Shown: piece by piece, positions 1-7,341 of the stretch
How the letters are laid out: every line of letters begins with the position of its first letter
Numbering within the stretch: the stretch's first letter is position 1
Position numbers and translations under genes: made by a program
Notes under the pieces: generated by a model
The model's database searches: none
What the model saw: only the letters and a program-made list of their open reading frames with translations
Told to the model about the DNA's origin: nothing
NCBI GenBank assembly: GCA_035288225.1
Contig: DATEAT010000159.1
Location: forward strand, 1 to 21,859
Source of the DNA: RBG-16-64-43 sp035288225
GTDB lineage: Bacteria; Chloroflexota; Anaerolineae; Anaerolineales; RBG-16-64-43
Reading direction: 5' to 3'
DNA: 21,859 nt

Positions 1-405
1 ATCGCTGCGCCACGATTGGAGGCGCGTGAAGAGCATACCCATGTCGCTGCGCCCGACGCGCTGCAGGGCCATGGCCACCGCCTCGCGGACGCGCCAGCGC
101 GGGTCGCGCGCCTGAACGCGCAGCCGGCGCCAGGCCCGCTCCTCGCCGCGCGTTGCGGGAATGCCCAGGCCGAGCGTCCCGCAAAAGGCAAGGAACTCGT
201 GAGGCGTGTTGGTGGGTGCGCGCTGCGGGGTGTACTTCAGGTAGGCGTTCAGAGTGCGCGGGGTCAGCTCTTCGACACTGGCCTGCGCCAACTCGAGGTT
301 TCCCCGCGGGCCGGGCAACCCGGACTCCTTCAGCAACAGTGCTTCCACGTCCCGGGCAGCGCGCAGCCGCTGCCGGTAGAGGTCGATCTTGTTTATCGTG
401 GACAT
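1..405 (-). CDS. HEAT-repeat protein, C-terminus cut by window edge
   Basis: An open frame of 135 codons starts at ATG 403-405 and runs off the left edge without a stop, so the C-terminus is missing. The start is supported by a purine-rich GGTGAGG a few bases upstream. The N-terminal part contains a 'SGLPGPRGNLELAQ' stretch and 'PHEFLAFCGTLGLG'. It is followed by 'DPRWRVREAVAMALQRVG', which has the helix-turn-helix pattern of a HEAT repeat. From memory this matches uncharacterised HEAT-repeat proteins seen in Chloroflexota and relatives. HEAT proteins are usually cytoplasmic scaffolds or nucleic-acid/protein binders, and the partner here is unknown. The gene follows the DUF937 gene in the same direction, about 100 bases downstream, with a strong hairpin in between. 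Confidence 0.8.
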   Translation of the reverse strand, partial: MSTINKIDLYRQRLRAARDVEALLLKESGLPGPRGNLELAQASVEELTPRTLNAYLKYTPQRAPTNTPHEFLAFCGTLGLGIPATRGEERAWRRLRVQARDPRWRVREAVAMALQRVGRSDMGMLFTRLQSWRSD

Positions 406-440
406 CGTTGCCTCACCCTCAACCCCCTGGCAGGAATTGG

Positions 441-468
441 CAAGGGCTGCGATGATCCGCAGCCCTTG
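441..468 (-). terminator. 11-bp perfect hairpin between the DUF937 and HEAT genes
   Basis: The arms CAAGGGCTGCG (441-451) and CGCAGCCCTTG (458-468) are perfectly complementary around a 6-base loop. The hairpin lies about 35 bases after the DUF937 stop and 36 bases before the HEAT-protein start, both on the minus strand. No U-run follows on the minus strand, so it may be a weak or factor-dependent terminator, an mRNA-stabilising hairpin or an attenuator. Confidence 0.5.
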
Positions 469-502
469 AGAACTGGATAGCGCGTCGGCGCTCCCGGAGC
501 GA

Positions 503-1081
503 CTACTTCTGCGAGGCCAGGCGGCCCAGGAGGCCGATGACGTCGTCGACCATCGAGCCATCGCTGTTGGCATCCAGCAGGCGTGTGACGACGCCCATCA
601 AGTCGCTGTTGGTGCCGCCCATGTGCTTCTGTTCCGCGAGCAGCGTCTCCGAGAGAGTGGTTGAGGTCAGCTTCTTCTTCTGCTGCATCTGGCCCAGCAC
701 ACCCATGACGATCGGGGCGAGCATCATCAAGAGTTGCCCGGCATCGACGTTGGTGCCGCGCTGCAAGGTCTGCTCCACGGCCGGGCGGCTTTCGCCCAAG
801 AGATGGCGCAGGATGCCGTCGCCCTGGCCGGCTTGATACTGGGCCACCGCCGTCGGCACATCCGCAAGGATGCTGCCGTCGTGATCCTTCTTGAGGGCCC
901 TGGAAAGGGATTGGGCGCCGAGCCTGGACTGTGTGTTGCGAGCCAGGGCCGAGACCAGCAGCGGCAGGGCGATGCCGATCGACTGCTGTGCCGTTCGCTC
1001 GTCAACGCCCAGTTGGCCGGCGATCGCCGAGATCGTCTGCGGGGTCAACTGGCTGCCGATGGTTTCAATGAGTGAAGGCAT
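503..1081 (-). CDS. DUF937 family protein
   Basis: A 192-residue protein without signal peptide or clear membrane span. It is a typical DUF937 protein: an N-terminal helical region with 'LGVDERTAQQSIGIALPLLVSALARN' type spacing (residues about 24-50), a Gln/Lys-rich stretch (131-137), and a C-terminal 'LLDANSDGSMVDDV' segment at 168-181. The C-terminal segment resembles half of a calcium-binding EF/dockerin loop (D170, N172, D174, G175), but the last ligand position is Val. The molecular function of DUF937 is not established. The ATG at 1079-1081 is chosen because AGAAGGGGA lies just upstream and the family N-terminus begins here. An extended -10 box at 1135-1143 suggests its own promoter. 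Confidence 0.88.
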   Translation of the reverse strand: MPSLIETIGSQLTPQTISAIAGQLGVDERTAQQSIGIALPLLVSALARNTQSRLGAQSLSRALKKDHDGSILADVPTAVAQYQAGQGDGILRHLLGESRPAVEQTLQRGTNVDAGQLLMMLAPIVMGVLGQMQQKKKLTSTTLSETLLAEQKHMGGTNSDLMGVVTRLLDANSDGSMVDDVIGLLGRLASQK

Positions 1082-1134
1082 GGTTGGGAGATCCCCTTCT
1101 ATGAATTCAATCCGGCCCAACGGTTCTTGTCTGT

Positions 1135-1143
1135 ATTGTATCA
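1135..1143 (-). promoter_or_regulatory. Extended -10 promoter for the DUF937 gene
   Basis: The minus strand reads TGATACAAT, an extended -10 (TGn + TACAAT, five of six consensus bases), about 54 bases upstream of the DUF937 ATG. I see no good -35 hexamer at 16-18 bases, which is acceptable for an extended -10 promoter. The predicted leader is about 47 bases. Confidence 0.45.
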
Positions 1144-1191
1144 GAGGGCTATGGGCTTTCGTCGTCTTGGCAGCGCGGCAAGGGAGAGTGG

Positions 1192-2199
1192 TTACGGTGA
1201 AGTCGCGGGGGCCAAGCGACGACTCTGATAGATATCCGCTTCGAACATGCGGCTCATGTCTTGGGTGAAGTAGTGATGCACAAAGTACAGCGTTTGGCCG
1301 TCCGCTGAGAAGGCCGGCTCCCCGGCGAATGTTGAAACGATCTCCTCGGCGGTCCCCCAGGCGCCTTCGGGGGTTCGCAGCGAGCGATAAATGGCCGGCC
1401 CCGGCCGGCCGAGCAGGCTGGGCGCGTCGAACCATAGCTCGCGTTCGTCCGGGCTGAGGGCTGGTCGATTTTCGTCCGCGGCCGTGTTGACTCCAGGGCC
1501 CAGGTTCTCCGGTTGACTCCAACCGCTGGTGGTTTTCTGCGCGCGCCACAGGTCGAACCCCCCGAATCCGCCGGCGCGGCGCGAGGCAAAGATGATTTCG
1601 GTTCCACTGGCGCTCATGTGCATCTCGCCGGCTTCCAGATCGAGATTCACTTCCCGGCCGGCGTTCTGCCAGTCCATCCAGACCCCATCCCGTAGGGCGG
1701 CGCGGTAAAGATCGATTTCGCGCAGGTTGCCGACCCGGATGGAACAAAAGTAGAGCAGATCTCCGAGAACGAAGGGGCACCCATCCAGGGCCGGCTCATC
1801 GGGTGCGGCCAGCCACACGCGCGTGGGTTCGCTCCACGTTCCATCGATCGCACTCGCCGACCAGAGCCCGGTCACGCCGTCGAGCAACTGCTTCTCGGCG
1901 GGGATGTTGAGATCGGGCGTGAAGAAGAAGAGGAAGGCTTGGCCGTCGTGGGTCGGGAAGGGGCTATCTTCGGCGCCCGCAGTATTGATCGGGCCGGGCA
2001 TCGGCTCCGGCGTGCTCCAACCTGCCGCGACGAACGGGGGCCACGGGTCGTCGGCCGGGCCGAATTTCACGGCGGACGCAGGAATCGCCGTCGCGCGCCC
2101 GATGGAGGGTGCCGGTGCGATCCGTGGGGCGCACCCCGCTGCGAACCCAAGTGCGAGCCCGCCCCACAAGAGCGCCACGGCCTGTCTCTTTGCCGTCAT
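1192..2199 (-). CDS. PD40 (WD40-like) beta-propeller lipoprotein
   Basis: A 335-residue exported protein. The N-terminus has a basic start (MTAKRQ), a hydrophobic core and a lipobox ending AAGC with C23 as the probable lipidated residue. The rest contains repeated PD40/TolB-like blades, each a 'dG..l.F.S.R.gG.GgfDlw' then 'gW..P.nLG..vNt..dE' unit. The clearest are 'EIIFASRRAGGFGGFDLW', 'PENLGPGVNTAADENRP' and 'LSPDERELWFDA'. Such propellers usually bind proteins or peptidoglycan-associated partners at the cell surface, and no catalytic residues are evident. The ATG at 2197-2199 is preceded by GAGAGGGA and fits the signal peptide; longer upstream starts would bury the signal. It lies 58 bases after the glycosidase-like lipoprotein gene and is probably co-transcribed with it. 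Confidence 0.85.
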   Translation of the reverse strand: MTAKRQAVALLWGGLALGFAAGCAPRIAPAPSIGRATAIPASAVKFGPADDPWPPFVAAGWSTPEPMPGPINTAGAEDSPFPTHDGQAFLFFFTPDLNIPAEKQLLDGVTGLWSASAIDGTWSEPTRVWLAAPDEPALDGCPFVLGDLLYFCSIRVGNLREIDLYRAALRDGVWMDWQNAGREVNLDLEAGEMHMSASGTEIIFASRRAGGFGGFDLWRAQKTTSGWSQPENLGPGVNTAADENRPALSPDERELWFDAPSLLGRPGPAIYRSLRTPEGAWGTAEEIVSTFAGEPAFSADGQTLYFVHHYFTQDMSRMFEADIYQSRRLAPATSP

Positions 2200-2257
2200 G
2201 TCAGTCCCTCTCAATGGCCTCAGCTCGGCCTGGGTCAACGTCCTGCGGCGGACTGGG

Positions 2258-3367
2258 CTACTCACCGGCGCGATAGGAGTCCCAGAGCTCGAGGGCCGGC
2301 TTGGGAGTGCCGTCAAACCGGGTCAGACCCACTGAGGCGAACATGCCCAGCGATTCGACATCCTGGCCCTGCCCCTGATCGCGCATCAGCTTTGCATAAG
2401 ATTCGAGATTGAAGTCGCTGAGCAGCAGGTAGATCCAGAAGCGCAGCCGCGGACCCAATTGATCGTGGATGGCGCCCAGGTAGCCCACTTGGTCTTCGGG
2501 CGAGCCGACGAACGGGCCTACGGCCTGCGACGTGTAGCCCCCTTCGGCTACGGCCAGCGGCTTGGTGGTCCGCCCCAGAAGCGGCGCGTAGTAATCGAGC
2601 GGGATCTCGGCCGCGCTTTGGAACACGGCGAACGGATAGGACGAGATCACCCACGCGTCCAACCGCGGCTCAAAGGCCTCCACCGTCTCCCAGTTGGTCT
2701 GATACGGCGCGCGCCCCTCGGCCACAATGGGGATGAGATTGTTGAGGTCCTCCCACTGGAAGGTGACGAACACCTGGGTGGCGGGTGCCTCGGCCTTGAT
2801 CGCGTCGTACAGGCTTTGATACAGACTGAGGTAGTTGGGGAAATCCTCCGGGAAGGCATCCGCATAGGTATTGATCTCGGAGGCCAGGCCGAGATAGGGG
2901 GGATGGAACTCGCGCACGATGCGCAAGGCGTAGTTGGTGATGGCACTGCGCACTCGTGGGTTGGCGAAGTTGGCATCCCAGCCAACGGGCAAGCCGAGGA
3001 ACTCGCGTCGGTTGAGGCCGTTGAGCGGGTCCACCACGAAGATGACGTCCATTCCGTTCTGGCGGGTCAACACATACTGGTTGTGAATATCGTTGATGGC
3101 CGGCGAGTCGGCCTCCGCGTTCTCGGAGAAATCCTGCCACGGCACGGGCTGCTGCAGCAGGATGACATCCGCATGCCGGCCAAGGGTGCGGTAGTGGTTG
3201 AGAATGCTCTGTTCGGAGGCCTCGGGCGGCGAGGGGAAGAATCCGAAGACGGTTTGGCTGGAGGCGAAGGGCGATGTCTCCAGGCTCGGGATGGGGGCGA
3301 GCTGTCCGAGATCGCAGGCGATGGAAGCAATCACCATTGCACCCGCGATGCATATCATTCGCTTCAC
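2258..3367 (-). CDS. Glycosidase-like TIM-barrel lipoprotein
   Basis: A 369-residue exported protein starting at GTG (3365-3367). The start overlaps the stop of the upstream HEAT gene by four bases (GTGA), and GGGAGG lies upstream. The N-terminus is a short lipoprotein-type signal (MKRMICIAGAMVIASIAC) with C18 as the likely lipidated cysteine; the -3 residue is Ser, not the usual Leu. The mature part looks like a clan A glycoside hydrolase (GH53-like) barrel. E164 in 'YLGLASEINTY' sits where the acid/base would follow strand 4, and E275 in 'KPLAVAEGGYTS' where the nucleophile would follow strand 7, 111 residues later. The residue before E164 is Ser rather than the classic Asn, so activity is not assured. 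The substrate is unknown, and the location is probably extracytoplasmic. Confidence 0.75.
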   Translation of the reverse strand: MKRMICIAGAMVIASIACDLGQLAPIPSLETSPFASSQTVFGFFPSPPEASEQSILNHYRTLGRHADVILLQQPVPWQDFSENAEADSPAINDIHNQYVLTRQNGMDVIFVVDPLNGLNRREFLGLPVGWDANFANPRVRSAITNYALRIVREFHPPYLGLASEINTYADAFPEDFPNYLSLYQSLYDAIKAEAPATQVFVTFQWEDLNNLIPIVAEGRAPYQTNWETVEAFEPRLDAWVISSYPFAVFQSAAEIPLDYYAPLLGRTTKPLAVAEGGYTSQAVGPFVGSPEDQVGYLGAIHDQLGPRLRFWIYLLLSDFNLESYAKLMRDQGQGQDVESLGMFASVGLTRFDGTPKPALELWDSYRAGE

Positions 3368-3918
3368 GAGCGGGCCTCCCTTCGGGCACGGGGCTGCGCG
3401 CCGGGTGCCAGCTCGCGCAACAAGCGCGCGGCGCGCGAGCGCATGGCGGGCGTCCCGCTGCGGGCCGCCTGGTTCAGCACACGCAGCGCGAGTGGTCTCA
3501 GCGCGGGATGATCTTGGGCTAGATCGACCAGACCCTGCAGCGCAAAAGTGCGCACGATGCTGCTTGGGTCAGTCTGGTAGCGCTGCAGCGTGCGCGCCGC
3601 GGCGCGCCATTCGGCAGGCTGCAGGTGAAGACGCGGGAGCATTTGGGCGAGGTGCCAGCGCAGCTCTTGCTGAGCGGTGGAGCGAGCCAGGCGCAGCAGC
3701 GCTCGCTTGTGTTTCTGAAGGGCGGAGGCATCGCGCAGGCTGGCCTTCTCGAGTGCATCCGCCGCACGCATGCAGACAATCGGATCCGTATCACTCAGTG
3801 CAGCCACAAGCTGGTCGAAGAGGTGCGGGCTGGCCTTCATACGCTCCAGCACCTGAGGCACTCGCCCTATCGAGCGCCGGTCCCCGCCGTGCAACAGGTC
3901 GCGAATATCATCGGCCAT
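3364..3918 (-). CDS. HEAT-repeat protein
   Basis: A 184-residue, entirely helical, cytoplasmic-looking protein. Repeating amphipathic pairs such as 'LVAALSDTDPIVCMRAADALEKAS', 'DPSSIVRTFALQGLVDLA' and a terminal 'MRSRAARLLREL' follow the HEAT/armadillo pattern with a conserved Asp-Pro at the turn and Arg in helix 2. The function cannot be assigned; related proteins act as scaffolds. The ATG at 3916-3918 is the only reasonable start, with GGTGGAG somewhat far upstream. The gene is the first of a translationally coupled pair with the glycosidase-like lipoprotein gene (GTGA overlap), which links the two in expression though their predicted compartments differ. Confidence 0.75.
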   Translation of the reverse strand: MADDIRDLLHGGDRRSIGRVPQVLERMKASPHLFDQLVAALSDTDPIVCMRAADALEKASLRDASALQKHKRALLRLARSTAQQELRWHLAQMLPRLHLQPAEWRAAARTLQRYQTDPSSIVRTFALQGLVDLAQDHPALRPLALRVLNQAARSGTPAMRSRAARLLRELAPGAQPRARREARS

Positions 3919-4147
3919 GATCGGACTCGACAGTCTCCACCCTGATCAGAAAGTCAATGGGGTCAGGCTGAGATCGGACCTTGGGTTCTCAACGTTTCGA
4001 TCACAACCTGTGGTGCGGCCATCCTCGGTGTCAATGGCCTACGCCAGCTCTCCGTGGCAGCGCGGGCATTGCAGGTACGGCGGACCTTGGCCATTTTAGG
4101 TTGGTGTGAGCCGGCCGCCATCGGCGTCGGCCGATCATCCGGGTTGG
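3919..4147. other. Intergenic region with weak promoter and zinc-ribbon-like scrap
   Basis: These 229 bases separate the cyclophilin-like gene from the HEAT gene. The minus strand has a possible -10 (TAAAAT, 4093-4098) without a matching -35, and an imperfect GC-rich hairpin near 4109-4133 after the cyclophilin-like stop. One minus-strand frame reads PPYLQCPRCHGELA then a stop, near 4038-4085. It resembles the end of a zinc ribbon but has no in-frame start, so I do not call a gene. Confidence 0.4.
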
Positions 4148-4522
4148 CTAGACGCGCTCGATGCGCACAGCCTCGCCATCGCGCACGGTACGTAGGACCT
4201 TGGCATCGCCGGCGAGGGTACCGACGGGGTTGACATTGCTGTAGGCGCGCGGTTTCTCGTTGCGGCTGACCGGCGTGCGGCCGAAGAAGATGCAGAAGGC
4301 AGCGCCCACCGGCCAATAGGCCAGCTCACCGACAGCCATCTCCTGGCGCGCATCGGGCGCCTCCGCGAGCTTCACCGGGATCTCGAAGAAGATCTCGTCT
4401 CCCCAGCGATTGGCCTTGCCTTCGATCGGCAAGGCATTGAGGATCGCCTTGGCTGTAGGGCTCTCATTCAACTCCGCCTCGGCGATGACCTTGCCGGCGG
4501 TGATTCGAATTCTGACGGGCAT
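4148..4522 (-). CDS. Cyclophilin-like fold protein (DUF369/TM1367 type)
   Basis: A 124-residue cytoplasmic protein with the hallmarks of the Cyclophil_like family (PF04126). It starts with a beta-strand ('MPVRIRI') and has 'TAKAILNALPIEGKANRWGDEIFFEIPV', a central 'GELAYWPVGAAFCIFFGRTP' and a C-terminal 'NPVGTLAGDAKVLRTVRDGEAVRIERV'. The fold is that of cyclophilin, but the family is not known to be a peptidyl-prolyl isomerase, and its role is unestablished. Two ATGs lie close together. The downstream one (4520-4522) is chosen because GAGGAGG is six bases before it, whereas the upstream ATG abuts the ribosome-binding site. It follows the secreted eight-Cys gene by about 60 bases. Confidence 0.85.
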   Translation of the reverse strand: MPVRIRITAGKVIAEAELNESPTAKAILNALPIEGKANRWGDEIFFEIPVKLAEAPDARQEMAVGELAYWPVGAAFCIFFGRTPVSRNEKPRAYSNVNPVGTLAGDAKVLRTVRDGEAVRIERV

Positions 4523-4584
4523 GAGCATCCTCCTCGAGACGCGTGTCGGACCATTCTTCCGCGAACGTCCTGCCGCGCCGCCGG

Positions 4585-5256
4585 TCAGGGCTGTGTCGAA
4601 CTCTCAACGGGCGGGAGGCAGGAGGCTTGCGAACGCCCGCACGAGTCGAAACAGATCAGACCGTGCCACTCATCGAGCTGAGTTGTCTCGCAGCCCGGCA
4701 TCGGCACCGGCTGGCAGTTGTAGGAGAAACCCAGGCCGTCGGCGGTGCACATTGCGGGGGGCGGGGTGGCTGTAGCCGCAGCCGCCGGCAGGATGAAGTC
4801 CGCCAGAAGCGCCACGCGGTCGGTCCAGTTGAGGAATACGCGCAGGGTCAACGTCTTGCCGCGCGGCAGGACAGGGCTGACACAATACACTTCTTCACCG
4901 TGTTGGTTGATAGCGCGGCAAGGGTCGGCCAAGTCGCCAGTGAGGCTTTCAAGCAGCGCCTGCACCGGGCCAGGGAAGGCCACGGCTAAGCGCACGTCCC
5001 CTCCGGGAAAGAAGCCGTGGCTCACGGTCGTCACGCCGGCCGAACCCGGGACGATTGTGGGGGCTGGGGTCGAAGGAACATTTGTGGATGTCGGCGTTGG
5101 GGTTTTCGTTGCCGTCGGCGCCGGTGCGGCTCGCGTCGCGCTGGCTGGGGGTTGGGTGGCTTGCAAGGAGGCGGATCGAGAGAATAGGGAGGCCGACGGT
5201 GCTGCCACGCCCAAAGCCAGGATGGCCATCGGTACAAGCAGGGTAACGCGTCTCAT
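4585..5256 (-). CDS. Secreted Pro/Thr-linker, eight-cysteine protein
   Basis: A 223-residue exported protein of unknown function. It has an N-terminal signal peptide (residues 1-24, basic MRR then a Leu/Ala-rich core, no lipobox) and an Ala/Thr/Pro-rich linker (about 32-70) typical of Chloroflexota surface proteins. A beta-rich domain follows (about 74-157, 'DVRLAVAFPGPV...KTLTLRVFLNWTDRVALLADFILP'), then a second Ala/Thr/Pro spacer, then a Cys-rich tail. All eight cysteines (113, 125, 170, 181, 189, 202, 206, 213) lie after the linker, consistent with four disulfides outside the cytoplasm. The ATG at 5254-5256 has GAAAGGAT upstream and fits the signal peptide. An extended -10 at 5364-5372 would drive it. 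Confidence 0.75.
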   Translation of the reverse strand: MRRVTLLVPMAILALGVAAPSASLFSRSASLQATQPPASATRAAPAPTATKTPTPTSTNVPSTPAPTIVPGSAGVTTVSHGFFPGGDVRLAVAFPGPVQALLESLTGDLADPCRAINQHGEEVYCVSPVLPRGKTLTLRVFLNWTDRVALLADFILPAAAATATPPPAMCTADGLGFSYNCQPVPMPGCETTQLDEWHGLICFDSCGRSQASCLPPVESSTQP

Positions 5257-5363
5257 CAGGGATCCTTTCTTCGGCGCGCGCGGAGCGGCCCGCGCAGGCG
5301 CCAAGGGCTGGGTTGGGGAAGGGGCCGGTGCATCCGACGATCCAGAGGCAGCGCGCCGAAACC

Positions 5364-5372
5364 ATTATCGCA
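5364..5372 (-). promoter_or_regulatory. Extended -10 promoter for the eight-Cys protein gene
   Basis: The minus strand reads TGCGATAAT, an extended -10 (TGn + GATAAT). It lies in the 171-base gap between the HAD gene stop and the secreted-protein ATG and implies a leader of about 100 bases. No clear -35 is visible. Confidence 0.4.
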
Positions 5373-5427
5373 TAAGGGAGGCTGCGGTGCCGTTCTGATT
5401 CGACTGCTCCGCCAGCTTGCGCGATTC

Positions 5428-6111
5428 TTATTTCGGCACGCAGGCGCATCCCGATCGACCTGCGGCGGCCACGATGTATTCCACCGTCAACATATCAAAA
5501 CCCGACACCACCATATCGGCATCGTGGAGGTCGAGATGGCGCGTGATCGGATTGGGGATGGCGACGCAGTACAGGCCGGCCGCTTTTGCAGCGTGGATGC
5601 CGTGGATCGAATCCTCGAAGGCCACGGCCTGGGAGGCTTGCCCGTTCACATCCTGCAAGACGGCCCGATAGAGGTCGGGGGAGGGTTTAGCCGCCGGCAC
5701 GTCCTCAGCGCACTTGATGCTCGTGAAGAGGGAGCGCAACCCAAGCCGATCGAGATGCCCGAGAACCCAGGCGCGATCGGAGCTCGAGGCAACGCCCAAT
5801 CGTAATCCGCGGGCGAGCGCCGAGTGCGCGAAGCGCTCGAACCCAAGGGCAGCCGGCTGTGCCGCCAGCAGCTCGTGCTCACGGCGGATGCGGCGGCGGT
5901 GAAGCGCCTGGCGGTCCACCAGCCGACCGAGATGGCTCTCGAGGCTCAGGTAGGGCTGTTCGGGGTCGGGTGATGTGCCAAGCCATGAAGCCCATTCGCC
6001 TGGCGACACGTGGCATCCGTGCTCGCGATAGATCTCCTGCCAGGCGAGAAAGAATGGTGACTCGGTGTCGAGAATCAAGCCGTCGAAATCGAAGACGAAG
6101 AATTCAATCAT
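5428..6111 (-). CDS. HAD-superfamily phosphatase, beta-phosphoglucomutase-like
   Basis: A 227-residue cytoplasmic HAD hydrolase with a helical cap (subfamily IA). All four motifs are present. Motif I is DFDGLILDTE, with nucleophile D8 and acid D10. Motif II is in ASSSDRAW (about 108-114), motif III is K142 in AKPSPDLY, and motif IV is E166-D167 in FEDSIHG. The cap lies between motifs I and II (about residues 18-90). The family includes beta-phosphoglucomutases and sugar-phosphate or nucleotide phosphatases, and the substrate cannot be fixed from sequence. The start at ATG 6109-6111 puts motif I at the usual position; the ribosome-binding site is weak, and translation may be coupled to the preceding frame that ends across this start. 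The C-terminus (GRSGCACVPK) is unrelated to the fold. Confidence 0.9.
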   Translation of the reverse strand: MIEFFVFDFDGLILDTESPFFLAWQEIYREHGCHVSPGEWASWLGTSPDPEQPYLSLESHLGRLVDRQALHRRRIRREHELLAAQPAALGFERFAHSALARGLRLGVASSSDRAWVLGHLDRLGLRSLFTSIKCAEDVPAAKPSPDLYRAVLQDVNGQASQAVAFEDSIHGIHAAKAAGLYCVAIPNPITRHLDLHDADMVVSGFDMLTVEYIVAAAGRSGCACVPK

Positions 6112-6394
6112 GGGTTGCCGGCCGGCGACGGAATCGCAGACACGTCCTTCGTTCGCGGGTAGTGGCCAGCCGCCGGTGCCAGCGCCCTTGCCCGCCTGTC
6201 AGACCGACCCGGCCGCGCGCGCCGGGGCGAGGATGACCAGGGCCAGGCGGCGGGCGTAAGCCTCGAGATCCGCGCGTCGTCTGCAACAGGAACATACGCC
6301 CCAGGATGTGCGCCAACGGCGTGTGGTAGAGCTTCACCATCAATCGATTCGGCGTGAGACGCATGGGACGGTCGCCCATCCTGGAATGCCTCAC
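6112..6394 (-). pseudogene. Truncated deazaflavin/nitroreductase-like fragment (remnant)
   Basis: A minus-strand frame begins with GTG at 6392-6394, overlapping the stop of the membrane-protein gene (GTGA). It encodes 'MRLTPNRLMVKLYHTPLAHILGRMFLLQTTRGSRG'. This resembles the N-terminus of the F420/deazaflavin-dependent nitroreductase-like split-barrel family, where a 'spL..lLg.r.lLLtt.GRrSG' pattern is usual. After that the reading continues into a Pro/Gly/Arg-rich string typical of non-coding frames. A neighbouring frame briefly gives 'LEAYARRLALVILAPARAAGSV' then a stop. I read this as a frameshifted or truncated remnant. A real coupled small protein of 96 residues is the alternative. Family assignment is by short similarity only. 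Confidence 0.35.
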
Positions 6395-7095
6395 GTCCGG
6401 CGCCGAGTGTTGTGCCGCTGGCGACGGCTCTCGGCTCGCCAGAAATCATCCGCTTGGGCCGGGCGAGGCGGGAGCATCGCTTCCAGGCGCGCGCGCCGGA
6501 TTCTGGCGGCGCGCCGGAACGGCAAGGCGACGGCCGCGATGAGAATCGCGACCTCCACGGCGTAGGCCACAAGGATCAGACGTTCCTTGCCGGACGTCGT
6601 GTCGGGAAGAATGTAGAGGGTGGCCCAGCGGCGGGGATAGGTTAGGTCGTGCACGCCCGGCTCGGTGACCTCGAAGGTGAAGACCGGGCGCCCCGCGGCA
6701 TAGGGGCTGTCGTAGGGCATCAGTCCGCGCTCAACACCCGTCACGTGCAGCTTGGCGTGAGACCCGGGGCTCGTGACCACCAGCCAGGGTTCAGCACCGG
6801 CGAGGATGATTTCGTCACTGATCACCAGCAGATCGTAGTCGTCGGTGTACACCGCATAGCGCCGCGCCTGGGGTAGGTCAACCTGAGGCGGCGAGCTGCG
6901 CATGTCGATCGCTTGGACTTCGTCGCGGTGCACCATCTCCACCAGCCCCAGTTGGCTGGGCAGATAGAGCAGCCCGGCGCCGAGAGTCTTCACAACTTGC
7001 GGCAAGGAACAGATCGTTACGAGGATGACGGCGAACAGCAGGATGCCGAGGACCACGTTGCGAATGGCTGGATCGCGGTAGGACGAGGAGGTCAT
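6391..7095 (-). CDS. Membrane protein with two TM segments and an external domain
   Basis: A 234-residue protein I cannot assign to a known family. TM1 is at about residues 13-33 (NVVLGILLFAVILVTICSLP) and TM2 at about 173-193 (LILVAYAVEVAILIAAVALP). TM2 is followed at once by a strongly basic stretch (FRRAARIRRAR), so the C-terminus is cytoplasmic and the 140-residue middle is outside. The middle is beta-rich ('RRYAVYTDDYDLLVIS', 'PWLVVTSPGSHAKLHVTG', 'VFTFEVTEPGVHDLTYP'), compatible with a small beta-sandwich sensing or binding domain. The start at ATG 7093-7095 has only a weak purine stretch (AGGA) upstream. The gene remnant at 6112-6394 overlaps its stop. Confidence 0.7.
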   Translation of the reverse strand: MTSSSYRDPAIRNVVLGILLFAVILVTICSLPQVVKTLGAGLLYLPSQLGLVEMVHRDEVQAIDMRSSPPQVDLPQARRYAVYTDDYDLLVISDEIILAGAEPWLVVTSPGSHAKLHVTGVERGLMPYDSPYAAGRPVFTFEVTEPGVHDLTYPRRWATLYILPDTTSGKERLILVAYAVEVAILIAAVALPFRRAARIRRARLEAMLPPRPAQADDFWRAESRRQRHNTRRRT

Positions 7096-7341
7096 GAGTG
7101 AGAGTCCTAAACCTGGCGCGGGATGGGATGCACGCCGTCGCGGCGGTCATCCGCGACCGCTGGCGACACGGGCGATTGCGGCAGGTTCGGCTATTTGAGC
7201 ACGTTTCGGGACTGTCGGCAAGCCGGCGACGACGCCGAGGACACGCGGCCGGACCCAGCTGTGGGCGTAGATGCAGTGGCATGCAACGGCGGCCGCCCCG
7301 CACCGTAGGAGGAGGCCAAGCGCTCAATTGGTGTTCGTGAG

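Noticed and set aside
671..1000. Calcium-binding loops in the DUF937 protein
   Set aside because: The D-x-N-x-D-G pattern at 170-175 lacks the final acidic ligand and there is no second proper loop, so metal binding is not claimed.
2459..3511. A 350-codon plus-strand open frame opposite the glycosidase-like lipoprotein gene
   Set aside because: It lies antisense to a gene with a signal peptide, ribosome-binding site and coupled neighbour. Its own composition is Gly/Arg/His-rich without domains, typical of antisense frames in high-GC DNA.
3944..3958. A 15-base string (ATCAGAAAGTCAATG) repeated near 19516
   Set aside because: The second copy codes for ordinary residues in a lipoprotein. Nothing flanks either copy that would suggest a mobile element.
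4038..4085. Zinc-ribbon-like peptide PPYLQCPRCHGELA on the minus strand
   Set aside because: There is no in-frame start, a stop lies just upstream and only one CxxC pair is present. Probably chance or a very old remnant.
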